Assembly: GCA_964019135.1 (NCBI GenBank)
Contig: OZ025263.1
Location: 29,883,639-29,947,638, forward strand
Direction: 5' to 3'
Origin: Arenicola marina
Taxonomy: Eukaryota > Annelida > Polychaeta > Arenicolidae
DNA: 64,000 bases
The translations under genes and the position numbers were made by a program. Positions 33,138-43,681 of the stretch are shown in pieces; positions within the stretch are counted from its first letter, which is position 1, and each line of letters begins with the position of its first letter. The notes beneath the pieces were generated by a model. It worked only from the letters and a program-made list of their open reading frames with translations. It ran no database searches and was not told the origin of the DNA.

Positions 33138-35280
33138 ATGTGGTGTTTTGAGAAAGATGGGGCCGACATCTTTGTGTTGCTGGCTGGTCACCGGGTCAAA
33201 TCGCGAAATCTTGTACAATACGGTCGTGTCGAGGCTATCAGTGTTGGCGACACAGCTGATCAACTGAAGGTATGCCCCTTTTCTTACATATTTTTTTGGA
33301 CAATAAGTGCATGAATATCGTATGCAATATATAACCGGACATGTTTTTGACTAAATTAGTGCACCCCGTGTAGCAAAGTGTGGCTTTCTTGTGTACTACA
33401 TACAAATGTGCACATTACGGCAGTGTTTTACCTTAACATATGACATTTTTTTCACATAGCGAAAAATTGCTGTATGAGCCGCGTTAATGATTTGTTGGGA
33501 AAGAGAGTGACAACATCAGTTTCTCTTTTAATTAATTTAGTGCACCTACCTTAGCCATATTGCTGAAGCTACTCAGAATGTACCTTTTAGATTCTATATT
33601 GGACATGGATGTTAGAATTATGTTGCAGTCGCATATGTCCGGTGAATATTACCCCTAACGCTCATAACATAATCTTCTATGTTCGTAGATCAAATTCATG
33701 GGCTGCGACGAAGCACGTAGGCTCACCAGAACATCATTTAATTACGATGCCAACGAATTTTCGTCAAAATTAGGTGCAGCCCGTAATAATGTGGAGTTCA
33801 TGGAACTTCTTACAAAGGATACGTATATTATTAAACAAATGAGCAAAAGCAATATTCGGGCTGCATCGAGGAAACGACCGCGATTCAATGACGTCCGGGA
33901 AGTGGACGTCCAAGATGAGCTCATGGCCAACTCAGATTCTCAAGATATGGACACCGCTCAAAAGAAAGTTGGTGCGTTGCACTTGAAATATTAAGTATAT
34001 ATGAACAGAAGGTTCACAAGAATCTTACTATTACGATGGCAATATTAAATGGCTATTCGTGCTAACCAGAATATTTGTATTGTAATTAATAATGTTTTAC
34101 CTTTAAATAATTGAATTAACTGGACAAGGGTTTAACCGTATATTCCGCCAATACCCCTCTCGCTTTTGCCGTCATGTCATTCTTGCCCTGTGTTACAAAG
34201 CGACAGTCGCCCCCAACCCCTCATCTCTAAGAAACCTTCACCCCACCTTCACCTGTGAGACGTCTTAGGCGATTGAGGTTCCGAGCCACATATATATATG
34301 CCTGCCAGATATGCCTGCCAGATATGGTCACAAAAGATGCATGTTAGTGTCATTTGTGTCAGTTATAACACCCCATGTCATTCTACTCTGCTCGGGTTGG
34401 ACCATGCACCCTCCCACAGATTTAAAGTATTATATTCTGTTTTTTTTTTGTATTACCAACATTCTAAGTGAGGTCGACCGCTGCTCGCTAGGATGTCCGG
34501 GCGCGATAATTCTGTTGCATGGTGAATGTTAGGTTACCCACAATCGAATGTGCCATGACCACGCTTATAGATGCATAGATTAAAAATATCTACTTTTTTC
34601 AGGCCGTTTTGACGTCCCTGTTGATGTATTAAAGGCTCCGCCGTCACAGTACCTCGTGCGACCCATATCGCGAACGTGGGTAGGCGCGCTTAAGGACAAG
34701 CTGCGGGTTGCAGTAGCTGAGCCGCCCACCGTTCTGCCCTGCCTTGTAGACCCCAAGCAAGTGCTTCACCAGGAAAACTTTAATGAAGAAAGACTTCGGA
34801 GCTACAACATTTTCACCCTGGGCGGCAATCACTTGCGCACGGCGATGCAGGAGGTATTGCAGGACGAAGTGGCGATCTGTCCGAGATCCGTCCCGGTCGA
34901 TCTGTACGTCGGACTGTCGCTTGAGCAGGCGCGACGCCTTGCTAACAGGCACAACATCGCAAGTGAATCAATGCCACTCTGCTTTATGAACAAAGTAAGT
35001 TCGCGAGACGAATTCTTTTTGAGACATGTGGGGCGGATGAAACATCCGAACCGCCAGACGTGTATGGCGCACCTGCCAAAGAGGCATTTCAACGACAGCT
35101 CGGCCTCGATCACATGATAGTAACTATGTAGCTTTACTTTCTAAATGCGCAGTAGATTGTGTTATAATATAACATAATATAACCCTAGCTAAAAAATATA
35201 AGGATTTATTTGCGAAATTTGACACAAATTCCAAATGTACATCACTACTTTTTTTGCAGGATACTACGGAAGCGGAATAG
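33138..35280 (+). CDS. Four-exon gene with ParB/sulfiredoxin-like motif
   Basis: Exons: 33138-33269 (ATG; phase 0 out), about 33690-33977 (acceptor TATGTTCGTAG before 33690; donor G|GTGCGT gives phase 1), about 34604-34995 (acceptor TTTTTTCAG; donor AAA|GTAAGT), and a 21-base last exon 35260-35280 (acceptor TTTTTTTGCAG) that ends in TAG after six codons. All joins keep frame. The product is ~270 residues. Exon 1 reads like a small beta-rich piece (IFVLLAGHRVKSRN); exon 2 is charged, with a basic RKRPRF patch that may be nuclear; exon 3 has YNIFTLGGNHLRTAMQEVL, resembling the GNHR box of ParB/sulfiredoxin-fold proteins, then LYVGLSLEQARRLANRHN. It lies 500 bases upstream of the HECT gene on the same strand. 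Exon structure is well supported; the family call is tentative and function is not known. Confidence 0.6.
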
Positions 35281-35482
35281 GGCCATCGCGGTGATTTTTA
35301 AAAAGACGAAATTTCGTCTTTTTGTTTACCTAAAGACAAAATTTCGTTTTTTTTTCTTTCGACTTTTAAAAGACGAAATTTCGACTTTAAAAGACCAAAT
35401 TTTGTCTTTTAAAATAGAAATTTCGTAAACAAAAATGACGAAATTTCATCTTTAAAAAAGAAACTGCTATGGCCTTCTTAAG
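35281..35482. mobile_element. Palindrome-rich AT MITE-like element, copy 1
   Basis: Starts GGCCATCGCGGTGATTTTT and ends with AAACTGCTATGGCC, whose reverse complement starts GGCCATAGCAGTTT, so short terminal inverted repeats are present. The interior is built from AAAGACGAAATTTCGTCTTT palindromes and TTTGTTTACCTAAAGAC words. It begins at the base after the TAG stop of the preceding gene's last exon. No coding capacity. Confidence 0.6.
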
Positions 35483-35780
35483 TACCCGTTTAACATTGCA
35501 TGCGTTCAAACGTCAACTTTTGACCTAAATGGCAACAGGGAGTCAGCAGATAATTAATGGGGTGTTGACAGAGGTTTTCTCGGCGTGTAATTCGGAGCCA
35601 GAAGGCCCCAAATAGTCATTTCCAAAAATAACACAACCCACCCACCCCTGCATATAAAATAGTCGGTCCCTTAATCGTCATGTCGTCATGGCAACGACAC
35701 GTGTCAGCCCGTCCCGCCAAGCATACACATGTTCTAATGTTATCTGTCCATGTTAACAGTACATGTGCTCATATCTGAAT

Positions 35781-38700
35781 ATGGCCGAACTATATAACTT
35801 TCTAGAAACACGTGGAGTAGATGAATCTGTCATCAAGAGGCTGATATCCGACAAGGTAGGACCAAGTATTTGATTTAATCATTACATCTGCCTCTACAAC
35901 TTTTCTCGATGTGCCCATCTGAGACTGATTTTTTTTCTTAAATTGCATTTCTTATATAAGTTAAGTCTTAGTCCAGTTGATATCGAATATGTACAAATAA
36001 ACCTCCAGACCCTTTGTCATGAATGTAAATGTATATTTTAGATGCCTTTTTCAACCACAAATTTCTCTCAGTGCCTTTTTAATCACAAATCACGTGTCCC
36101 CTGTGCCCCCCCCCCCCACCCCACCCCCCAACCCTAAACACGTCCCTGCACGCCCCTGGAATCCCCCGGTCTCGCTGCTCCGGGCAGGCAATCTGTACTC
36201 ACAAGGCAGTATTCAGTTGCTACTACTCTACACAGGATTTTACAGGCCAGGCGCAGATATCGTGAACTTTAATCTATTTGAGGTTTCGTTATTAAGTACT
36301 TGGGTATTCCGTCACATTTTGTGTTGACAATGACTATATAAGGCCAACTAAGTAAATGAATTGCATTCATAGTATGTCGTATAATTTTTTAGATCTTTCT
36401 TCTTCAGATCGATGCCATTGTCTTGCAACTTATGGATGATGAGACCTTAGCCAAATACATACCACTTTATGGTGACAGGGTGGTTGCCAGAAGTTTCTGC
36501 CGCAACAAGACAATACCTCCTCCAGCGATTAAGCGAAAGGATACCCTGTTAGCTACACTAAGCAAAAAACTTAAGCTTAAACGAGTAAAAGGACTGGCCA
36601 CAGCAACAGTGGTCTCCAGTGACGAAGAGGGCGGCCCAACATCTGTGAATGATCTGTCCATGGCTGCAAGAGGTGGGAGTAATGGCAAAGACGAAAGGAA
36701 GGTTCACATGGGTTGGATTCATGACGATGGAAGAAAAACGAAACAAGTGAGGCTTCTCCAGGGAGGAGGCGTAAGGAATGTCACGGTCTGCAAAACAGAT
36801 GCAAAACGTGAACTTCTGCAAAGAGCAACGACTCTTTTCCTGCATTCCCTCTCTGCTGAGAAAAATTATCATTTGGACTTGGTCGATTTTAGCAGATCAC
36901 CTCTGGATGAATCAAAAACTGTAGCACAAATGTTCGAAGACACTGGACTTCCCAAGTTGAGGTTCTACTTGAAAACCACAGATCGGTCTCCCGTGTCAGG
37001 ACAAGGTAGTGCACCTTTTCCTGTTACAGAAAAATGCGAAGGGCAGTCACGCACATTGAATATGAATGGTGAGTAGGTCATTAAACACATTTAAAATGCC
37101 ATTCATTAAACCCCAAATTTATAGCCAGATACCTATTTCTTTCCATAAGAAGAGTCCTGCGTCTTGATTTCTAAAATTGATTTCCTCATGCATGCTGGAC
37201 AACGCGTGCAGGGGAAGTAATGCAGCTGGAATTTACATTATTTCGGCAGCTATACTGCCTGCATGGGTCATAGGGCCTCTCCCCCAACTTTGTCTAAGGG
37301 GCAGCCAGGGCACACACATGTGGCAAGTAGCTGAGTAGTGTTGGTGTATTTCTCTAAGAACGGAGGACAATCCAGAAGCCATAAAATAGGAGAGACTCAT
37401 TTTACAAAAGGCGCTTGTTAAAGCGCCCTCACCCTCCCAGACAACCGACCGACGCCTGTCAAACTAACCTTGTGACTATGTGAAGTCATAAGAAAATTTG
37501 AATGACATTCAAATAATCAATAAATAATATTATGAAATTATTGATGATATTGATTAAATAAGATTTAGCAATGGATTACGTGTACACTGTTTCTATTTTT
37601 AGAGGACGTCAGTCATGGCCTACACGATACGACAGCCGATGATACAATACGATTCGGACGTTCATCTTTTCCAACTTCAAGTTTAATGGCGGAAACTTTG
37701 CCATTGCTTACGTCAACTCCGGCCTCCAGTGCAAGCGCCATAGGCTCCAGTACTGAGAGTTTACCATCCATTAACGCAGAATACGAACGAGGTTCGGAAA
37801 CAACATCGGGTAACATAGAGAGCGAGCGATCGTCACCTCGTGGACCCACACCACCTGTTGAGCCAGAGGGAGTCCAGTGCGTCCGGGAAACTTCTCCGGA
37901 CGGTGCCCAAGTCATAAGGGTTCATCGCAGCAACATACAAACAGAAATGATAAGCTACTTTAAGGACAGCACCATCACTGAAAAAAGTCCAACTAGTGGA
38001 CGAAAGGGGGGCGGACGCGGCCGGAATTTCGCGAGAGGCGTACACCATTTTCTGGGATTCATTCTTTTTGAGTGCGGCGGATGGGCAAGACTCGCGAGTG
38101 CCAGCGCTCAGCAGTGAGTTTGGATTGGAAGAATGGCAGGCTGTGGGCCGAATACTGAAGAAAGGCGTTTTAGATCATCATGTGTTTCCGCTGCAGTTCT
38201 CAGAAGCGTTCTTCATGGCTGTTCTTCATGGAGAAGATATTATTCCGCCCGATGTCCTGTTAAATTCATTTCGCCTCTGTCTCAGCGCAAATGACCGTCA
38301 GTTGCTTGACAAAGCCATTGGTGACATCTTTTCCGAGGAGGATGAGGACATATTCTCAGATTTGTTAGAAACCTTTAGGGCCCACAGCATACCAAAGGGG
38401 GAAAATTCCAAAGATTCAAATTGCACACAAAGTCCTTATACAAGATCCACATTACCCGCTGCAAGCCATCAGTAGCGTTGCGGGTGACGACCTCCGCGTA
38501 CTACTTCCAGACGCAAAGGCTGTCGCAGCCATGTACGAGGGCCTGAAGCCCTCGGCAAGAAAAATATGCATGCTTCTTCAAGCTTCGCCATCATCAAAGG
38601 AAGAAAATACAGCTCTGCTTTATTTCAAGCAGTACATAAGATCTCTTGACAAAGGTCAGCTTGGACGCTTGTTAGCCTTCATAACCTCTTCGAAGGTGAT

Positions 38701-38878
38701 ATGTGTGGATCACATCAGTATCCAGTTCACCAACAAAACGCGTATGCAGAGATTCCCTGTAGCCCATACCTGCGCCACACTGTTGGAGTTGCCAACTACG
38801 TATGCCTCTTACCGCGAGCTCAGAAATGACTTCGATCTTATTTTGGCTTCGCCGTATCTGCAGATGGACATTGCATAA
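35781..38878 (+). pseudogene. SAM-like + HECT ubiquitin ligase gene (G2E3-like), two frameshifts
   Basis: Exon 1 35781-35855 (ATG, donor AAG|GTAGGA), exon 2 36408-37068 (acceptor TTCTTCTTCAG; donor G|GTGAGT), exon 3 from 37603 (acceptor CTATTTTTAG) to TAA at 38876-38878; phases agree. Exons 1-2 encode a SAM-like helical domain (LYNFLETRGV, LMDDETLAKYIPLYGDRVVAR), a Lys-rich linker and a ubiquitin-like/beta segment (36700-36990). Exon 3 has a Ser/Thr/Pro-rich linker and then a HECT-type domain: ADAAGISREAYTIFWDSFF, VPALSSEF, IAHKVLIQDP and the C-terminal AHTCATLLELPTTY with the presumed catalytic Cys. Two single-base shifts break exon 3: at the A6 run near 37981 and near 38400 (GGGGGAAAA). This is the layout of the many fish, coral and mollusc G2/M-phase E3-ligase-like proteins. 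It would transfer ubiquitin if the frame were intact; whether the breaks are real or sequencing errors cannot be told here. Confidence 0.75.
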
Positions 38879-39044
38879 AATAATATAACGACATGTACGC
38901 AGCGATCGTTTTATGCCAGAGAGCCAACTTTAACAACGTTTAGTGATCGTTTTTGTCCTACATATCAATGGTTATGACTAATAGCAGGACATAAATATTA
39001 GCTTCATTTTTTCAGCGTTCAACATTAGCAATGTAGCCAAGTAG

Positions 39045-39645
39045 TCTTACCAGATAGACAGAATGTCTACTTCGCTTCTTAACATCGCATAACTTAGATA
39101 TATATCGTCGTTAGATTAGTGTTTCGACTTGTTTTATCTATATTTTGTACCCACAAAAGGTGGGCTTGCGTTTCCAATTTTGCCACTTAGAACATTGCGT
39201 GTGTGCTTGGTTCCATTCGCCGCGTCCCCACCGTCACAACGTTATATTATTACCAGATAGAAACAATGTCTACTTAGTTTCTTAACATTGCATAACTTAG
39301 ATATATAGCGTCGTTAGATTATGTTTCGACTTGGTCAATCTGCAATTTGTACCCACAAAAGGTGGGCTTGCGTTTCCAATTTTGCCACTAAAAACATTGC
39401 GTGTGAGCTTGGTTCCATTCGCCGCGTCCCCACCGTCACAATGTTACATTATTACCAGATGGAAAACATGTCTACTTAGTTTCTTAACATTGCATAACTT
39501 AGATATATATCGTCGTTAGATTATGTTTCAACTTATGTTTCGTTTAATCTGTATTTTGTACCCACAAAAGGTGGGCTTACGTTTCCAATATAGCCACTCG
39601 AAACATTTCATCTGTGCTTGGTTCCATTTTTTCTCGTCTCGACCT
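39045..39645. repeat. ~202-bp tandem repeat, three copies
   Basis: Copies begin near 39050, 39253 and 39455 with ACCAGATAGA-type words. Each contains TTGCATAACTTAGATATATA, TCGTCGTTAGATTA, TTTGTACCCACAAAAGGTGG and, near the end, TGGTTCCATTCGCCGCGTCC. Copies 1 and 2 are closest; copy 3 drifts at its end. It lies between the HECT gene and the opposite-strand integrase gene. Confidence 0.9.
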
Positions 39646-40007
39646 TCACACAAAAACATTCGTTCAATCCATAGAATACCTACTAGTATGTGCTTTCTGC
39701 TTGGATTAAATTATTGATTGTTTGAGGGCCAAATAGATGATATCATAACTAATATGATAAACATATCTTATGAACAATTTATGCGTAATGAACTTTCTTG
39801 GCGTCAAAATCATACGAATAGACCGAAAAATAATGTTACATTGAGGGTGTAGTTTAAAACATCAATGCTGACGTGGCACCATACATGTAGCTGTCTCGTG
39901 ACCGCTTGAATATGGTAATCATGCACGATACATATAACTACTACTGCGTAGCACGTGTTTAAATATCCCTGAATTAAGATATATACACGTATATTGCATA
40001 CAATTAT
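39646..40007. other. Short gene-less spacer
   Basis: AT-rich; nothing recognised. It lies just past the 3' end of the minus-strand integrase gene. Confidence 0.3.
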
Positions 40008-41289
40008 TTATAACAATGGCAGTATGTGCTCCCTCAGTTTAACATACAGATTGGCGGCTTCGTAAGGGTCACTTTCCGGTGGGTGCCAGGTCATATCAGC
40101 CATTATCATGCAACACAATTCGAACACAGTTTCGTCACAAGTGTATTCTCTCTTTGGGACACACTCTTCTTTGCACAACTCCACATCGATATCTTGAACG
40201 GGACACAGTTTTTCTTCTTTTGAGTAGAATTCTGGAAGGGTGTACATCAGTATTGGTGTCTACTGGTGACCATACTCGCTTAACCATCATCTTGGATCAT
40301 TAACATAAAATATACCCATCAGTTCACCAATTCGTTACTGCCTGATGTGTTACCTAGACAATAAAAGTAAATGAGAGAATGACGAAGATATCCTTTACCA
40401 AGACGAATAACATAGCTTGCACACTTGCTCGTACCTGTATCATGTTGAGAAAGCAGAACTGAATAAGGGACTTGTCCAGAAAATCCCCACCAAAGTGACC
40501 ATTGTCTTTGAGTTCCTGTAATAGGTTCATCTAAAATTGGGCATTCTGGCGACGCAGAATTCCCCACCATGATTCTATGCGCTGATTTGCCGTGCTCCGG
40601 CCCCCAATATGAATTTTATCACCAGCTTGGGAATCCGTATGGTCACGCCGAAGGAACATTTGCATTGCGCGAACATGACCATTTTCGGTCCCGTCATCAG
40701 TACGTACTATGCGTGGGCATCCTTTGCTTTTTTGCACGGCATTTGTGTAGTAATTTCCGATAACCTTCGGATCACTGCTGGTGGAATATGCCTCCAGCCA
40801 TATTATTTTTCTGGAGAAGCCATCTATGCATCCGTTTATGCAAATGCCATATGGCTTTAGCTTATCATACGAGCCTACGTGCCAGACGTAGTTTGGCCCA
40901 TCACTGTAATACCTGCGTCGTCTTAGACGCCGTCGTCTTAGACGCCGTCGTCTTAGACGCCGTCGTCTCCTCACATCAACACCTGTAGCGTCCACAACAG
41001 TTAAAATTAATCTAACCGTTTCAGCTGAGACAAGCAAACCGTGTTGTCTACATTTCAAATGCATCGCCCGGTATCCGAGCATCTGCCCAGACTTCTGTAC
41101 ATCAGAATGAATAAACAAAAGCACTTCGGCCAAATTCGAGCCAAATTTACGCCTGTACATGCCATTTTGGTTCATTAAGCGCTTCAAATGACGACGATTC
41201 AGAATATTTGAATGCCTCACTGCAAGAATTTCACCATTGTTCAACCCTAGTCGATAATACATCGTTATTAGCTTAAGTCTCTCCATCAT
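40008..41289 (-). pseudogene. Integrase-core-domain gene, broken
   Basis: Minus strand. Main exon 41289-40435 (donor CAG|GTACGA), later exon 40259-40008 (acceptor CACCAGTAG) with YTLPEFY and a cysteine-rich end. The main part has N-terminal helices (LNNGEILAVRHSNILNRRHL), then an RNase H-fold integrase core: YDKLKPYGICINGCIDGFSR, RTDDGTENGHV, RRDHTD and STANQRIESWW. In relatives the motif before YDKLKPYG carries the first catalytic Asp (WHxD); here it reads WHVGS, so that Asp is replaced. A TAG at 40531-40533 stands where relatives have Trp (AQF-stop-MNLLQELKDNGHF), and the frame then continues open to the donor. A 15-bp repeat adds RRRRL units between the helical part and the core. A ~20-residue piece between the two exons is not found. 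Such genes are multi-copy in fish and invertebrates and may be domesticated or mobile. This copy looks inactive as an integrase. Confidence 0.75.
40915..40972. repeat. 15-bp coding minisatellite in the integrase gene
   Basis: CGTCGTCTTAGACGC repeated about 3.7 times. On the minus strand it encodes RRRRL units in frame, just upstream of the catalytic core (RRRRYYSDGPNYVWH). Confidence 0.9.
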
Positions 41290-41364
41290 GATAGCACTGT
41301 CTAACTTTCCACATCATCAATCCCACAGACAACGGTATGTGTACCCGCCACCCACCCGCCACGT

Positions 41365-41590
41365 GAGAAAAAAAATAACGCCTTTTAAAAGTCAAAATTG
41401 CGTCTTTTTTGTTTACCTAAAGACGAAATTTCGTCTTTTAAAAATCGAAATTTGGTTTTTTTTGTTTACTTAAAGACGAAATTTCGTCTTTTAAAAGTCG
41501 ATTTTTTTTTTTTTTTTTTTACCTAAAGACGTTTTTTAAATTTAAAAGTCGAAATTTCGTCTTTAGGTAAACAAAAAGAACGAAATCCTA
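41365..41590. mobile_element. Palindrome-rich AT element, copy 2
   Basis: Same building blocks as the copy at 35281-35482: TTTGTTTACCTAAAGACGAA, AAAGACGAAATTTCGTCTTT and AAAAGTCGAAATTT, ending TCTTTAGGTAAACAAAAAGA, so the two halves can fold on each other. It has a T-run of ~20 at 41504. It lies just upstream of the integrase gene start. Confidence 0.6.
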
Positions 41591-42550
41591 AGCCTATGCT
41601 TGAAATGGACTTTGAATATGTATGTTTGCACACGTTATTAGCTATATCCATAATTCCCCTGACTGTTTAAGCAATGGAGAATGGGAGATAGGTGTAGATT
41701 CTAATGTATGTGGTGTTGATCCCACCCTTCCATTTATTTATTTATGCCTGTAGTAAAAAGTGATTGGGTAGCAACAGTCAGGGGGGGAAGGGGCACTGGG
41801 TATTGTTTACGGATGTAGTGCCCTTATCTCATGTGGCTGTGTTTCAGTATGTACAAGGTATTTAGTCAGTAGATACATTACCAAAAATTCATACCAGCTA
41901 CGTATCAACTTGAGCTTACTTTGCAAGTAGAAACTGAGATACTGGTGAACTTTTGCTATATTATCCATAATCTACAAAAACAGTCATTGTATGCATTGAT
42001 CAACAGCAAGAATCGCAGAATCGTTATCTCTAACGATATCTAGGTCTAGGTGCCTTAATAAAAATTGGTGTCGCTCACATAGATTATATTTTTACACATA
42101 GCAGAATCATTGTTGCTAGTTGAACATTATGTAACCTTCCTGGGGGCTTTGAAAGCTAATTTCTAGACCTGACCAGTGATAATTTTTATTCATATATGGC
42201 ATCCTACATGAACGCAATTATTAAGAAATAGCAGGACATAATGGTTTTATCAACAGCTTTTCATCCCGAATGTTAATAATACATCCCAGATCGTTGTCAG
42301 AATGATTCATTAGGTTAATAGGTAGAGCAATTCCAGTATCTCCCAAATTTGCTTGTTTTTTTGCTTTTCATCATAAATTAATGAGAATTTAATAATAAAA
42401 ACATAAGATGTGTGAAAAAGACGTAATCCATTGCAGAATTTAAAACGGCACAAAATGCTGAACCCTGATACAATTTAACTTGCAGTGATTCTGGTACATT
42501 CAGAAGTTTTCACACATATTGCAATTTTAATCATGATCTTTCGTTTCAAG
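41591..42550. other. Gene-less AT-rich interval
   Basis: No domain or credible frame. It may be an intron or the upstream region of the gene whose exons begin near 42551. Confidence 0.3.
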
Positions 42551-42686
42551 TGTCACAGCTAGACATTCCGGATGAGTCAGAAGCGTCGGATACCGTGGAC
42601 ATTGACGACTTTTGGACGAAAGTGACACTCGAAAAGCTCATATGCGGTTTATTGCGAGATAATGTAAATAATACTGTCAAGTGCTC
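42551..42686 (+). CDS. Acidic exon-like segment upstream of the transposase-like gene
   Basis: After TTTCGTTTCAAG the only open frame reads SQLDIPDESEASDTVDIDDF and on through KLICGLLRDN. It meets CTC|GTAAGT at 42687, or stops at TAA immediately after. Acid-rich and plausible as coding. The exit phase (2) does not match the next exon-like segment (entry phase 1), so one boundary is wrong or this is a terminal exon. Confidence 0.35.
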
Positions 42687-42837
42687 GTAAGTGTCGAATG
42701 TGGAATGGGAAAGGTTGGAATGTTATATCATATTGCAATGTGTAAAATATGTAATATGTAAAAACTAAACACCAATTGTGGGTTATTTGTATCGCCTTGT
42801 ATGTGATGTGTGACTCATGTTTATCTGACCATTTCAG

Positions 42838-43016
42838 AGGGGGAAGATAATCCCATTAGAACGCAACCATCATACACAAACTGGGCCCCAATTATTGGAC
42901 AATCTACACGTGGTGAGGTTGTGTTCAACACCGAACACCGCAAGGTAGTTCGCGAGACTGGAGGCCTAGAAAGTGACGTCCGCACCTGTTCGGATGACAG
43001 GCTGACATCATCAAAC
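42838..43016 (+). CDS. Exon-like segment (unknown domain)
   Basis: Acceptor CTGACCATTTCAG and donor AAC|GTGAGT bound 179 bases, open in one frame (EGEDNPIRTQPSYTNWAPII...). It enters in phase 1 and leaves in phase 0. No domain recognised. It lies 670 bases before the transposase-like exon, with which it does not join in phase, so a further small exon would be needed. Confidence 0.35.
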
Positions 43017-43681
43017 GTGAGTCAAGGACATGGGATCTTTATCCTGCGATCACACATACATGGCCACAGCGGGACTCGAAGCATCGATCCACGTGCTGTT
43101 AGGCTCTCATTTGGCCAGAACACTCAAGGCGACCGCTCTAACCCACTTAGCTATCGGGACGGCCACGGCAGGATTAGAGGGATAATGCATAATATTATGT
43201 GACCGTGTCAAGGTGCATATAAAATTAGGTTTCGGTGTGACTTTGCTTATTCCTACATGCTGATATATATGCATAGGGTATATATAGAAATTTATATTGA
43301 GTTTAAAGGTGAACACCGTTAAAGAGCTATGCCGGGCATGTGGCGTTCCGCCTGCGGGATCCAAGATGGACATGGTGAATCGCATATGACAGAAGGTGGT
43401 GGGAGAGGATGCTCTATTCGGAAAGATTTTCCCCCAATTTTGGGGATCTTCGAGTAAGGCAATTGACGCATGGCGGGACAAAATGTTGTAATTTTTTATT
43501 TTCCTACTTGCTTACACTTTTGTGTTCAAGGTTCCGTGAAAAAATTTCTATTTGTATTTCTATTTTCATTTTAATGTGATTCTATAATAATTCCGCGTGG
43601 ATGATGAACATATATATATATTTTCGCCCGAATACTGTCATCATGCAGTAGACGCCTACACCGGTTATTCTGTTTTTGTAG

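Noticed and set aside
32935..33267. 110-codon frame overlapping exon 1 of the ParB-like gene
   Set aside because: The other frame (ATG at 33138) ends in a good donor in phase with the next exon; this frame reaches a stop just before it.
34656..35117. Unspliced reading of exon 3 to the stop at 35117
   Set aside because: AAA|GTAAGT at 34996 is a strong donor, and a good acceptor at 35259 continues in phase; the readthrough tail has no recognisable content.
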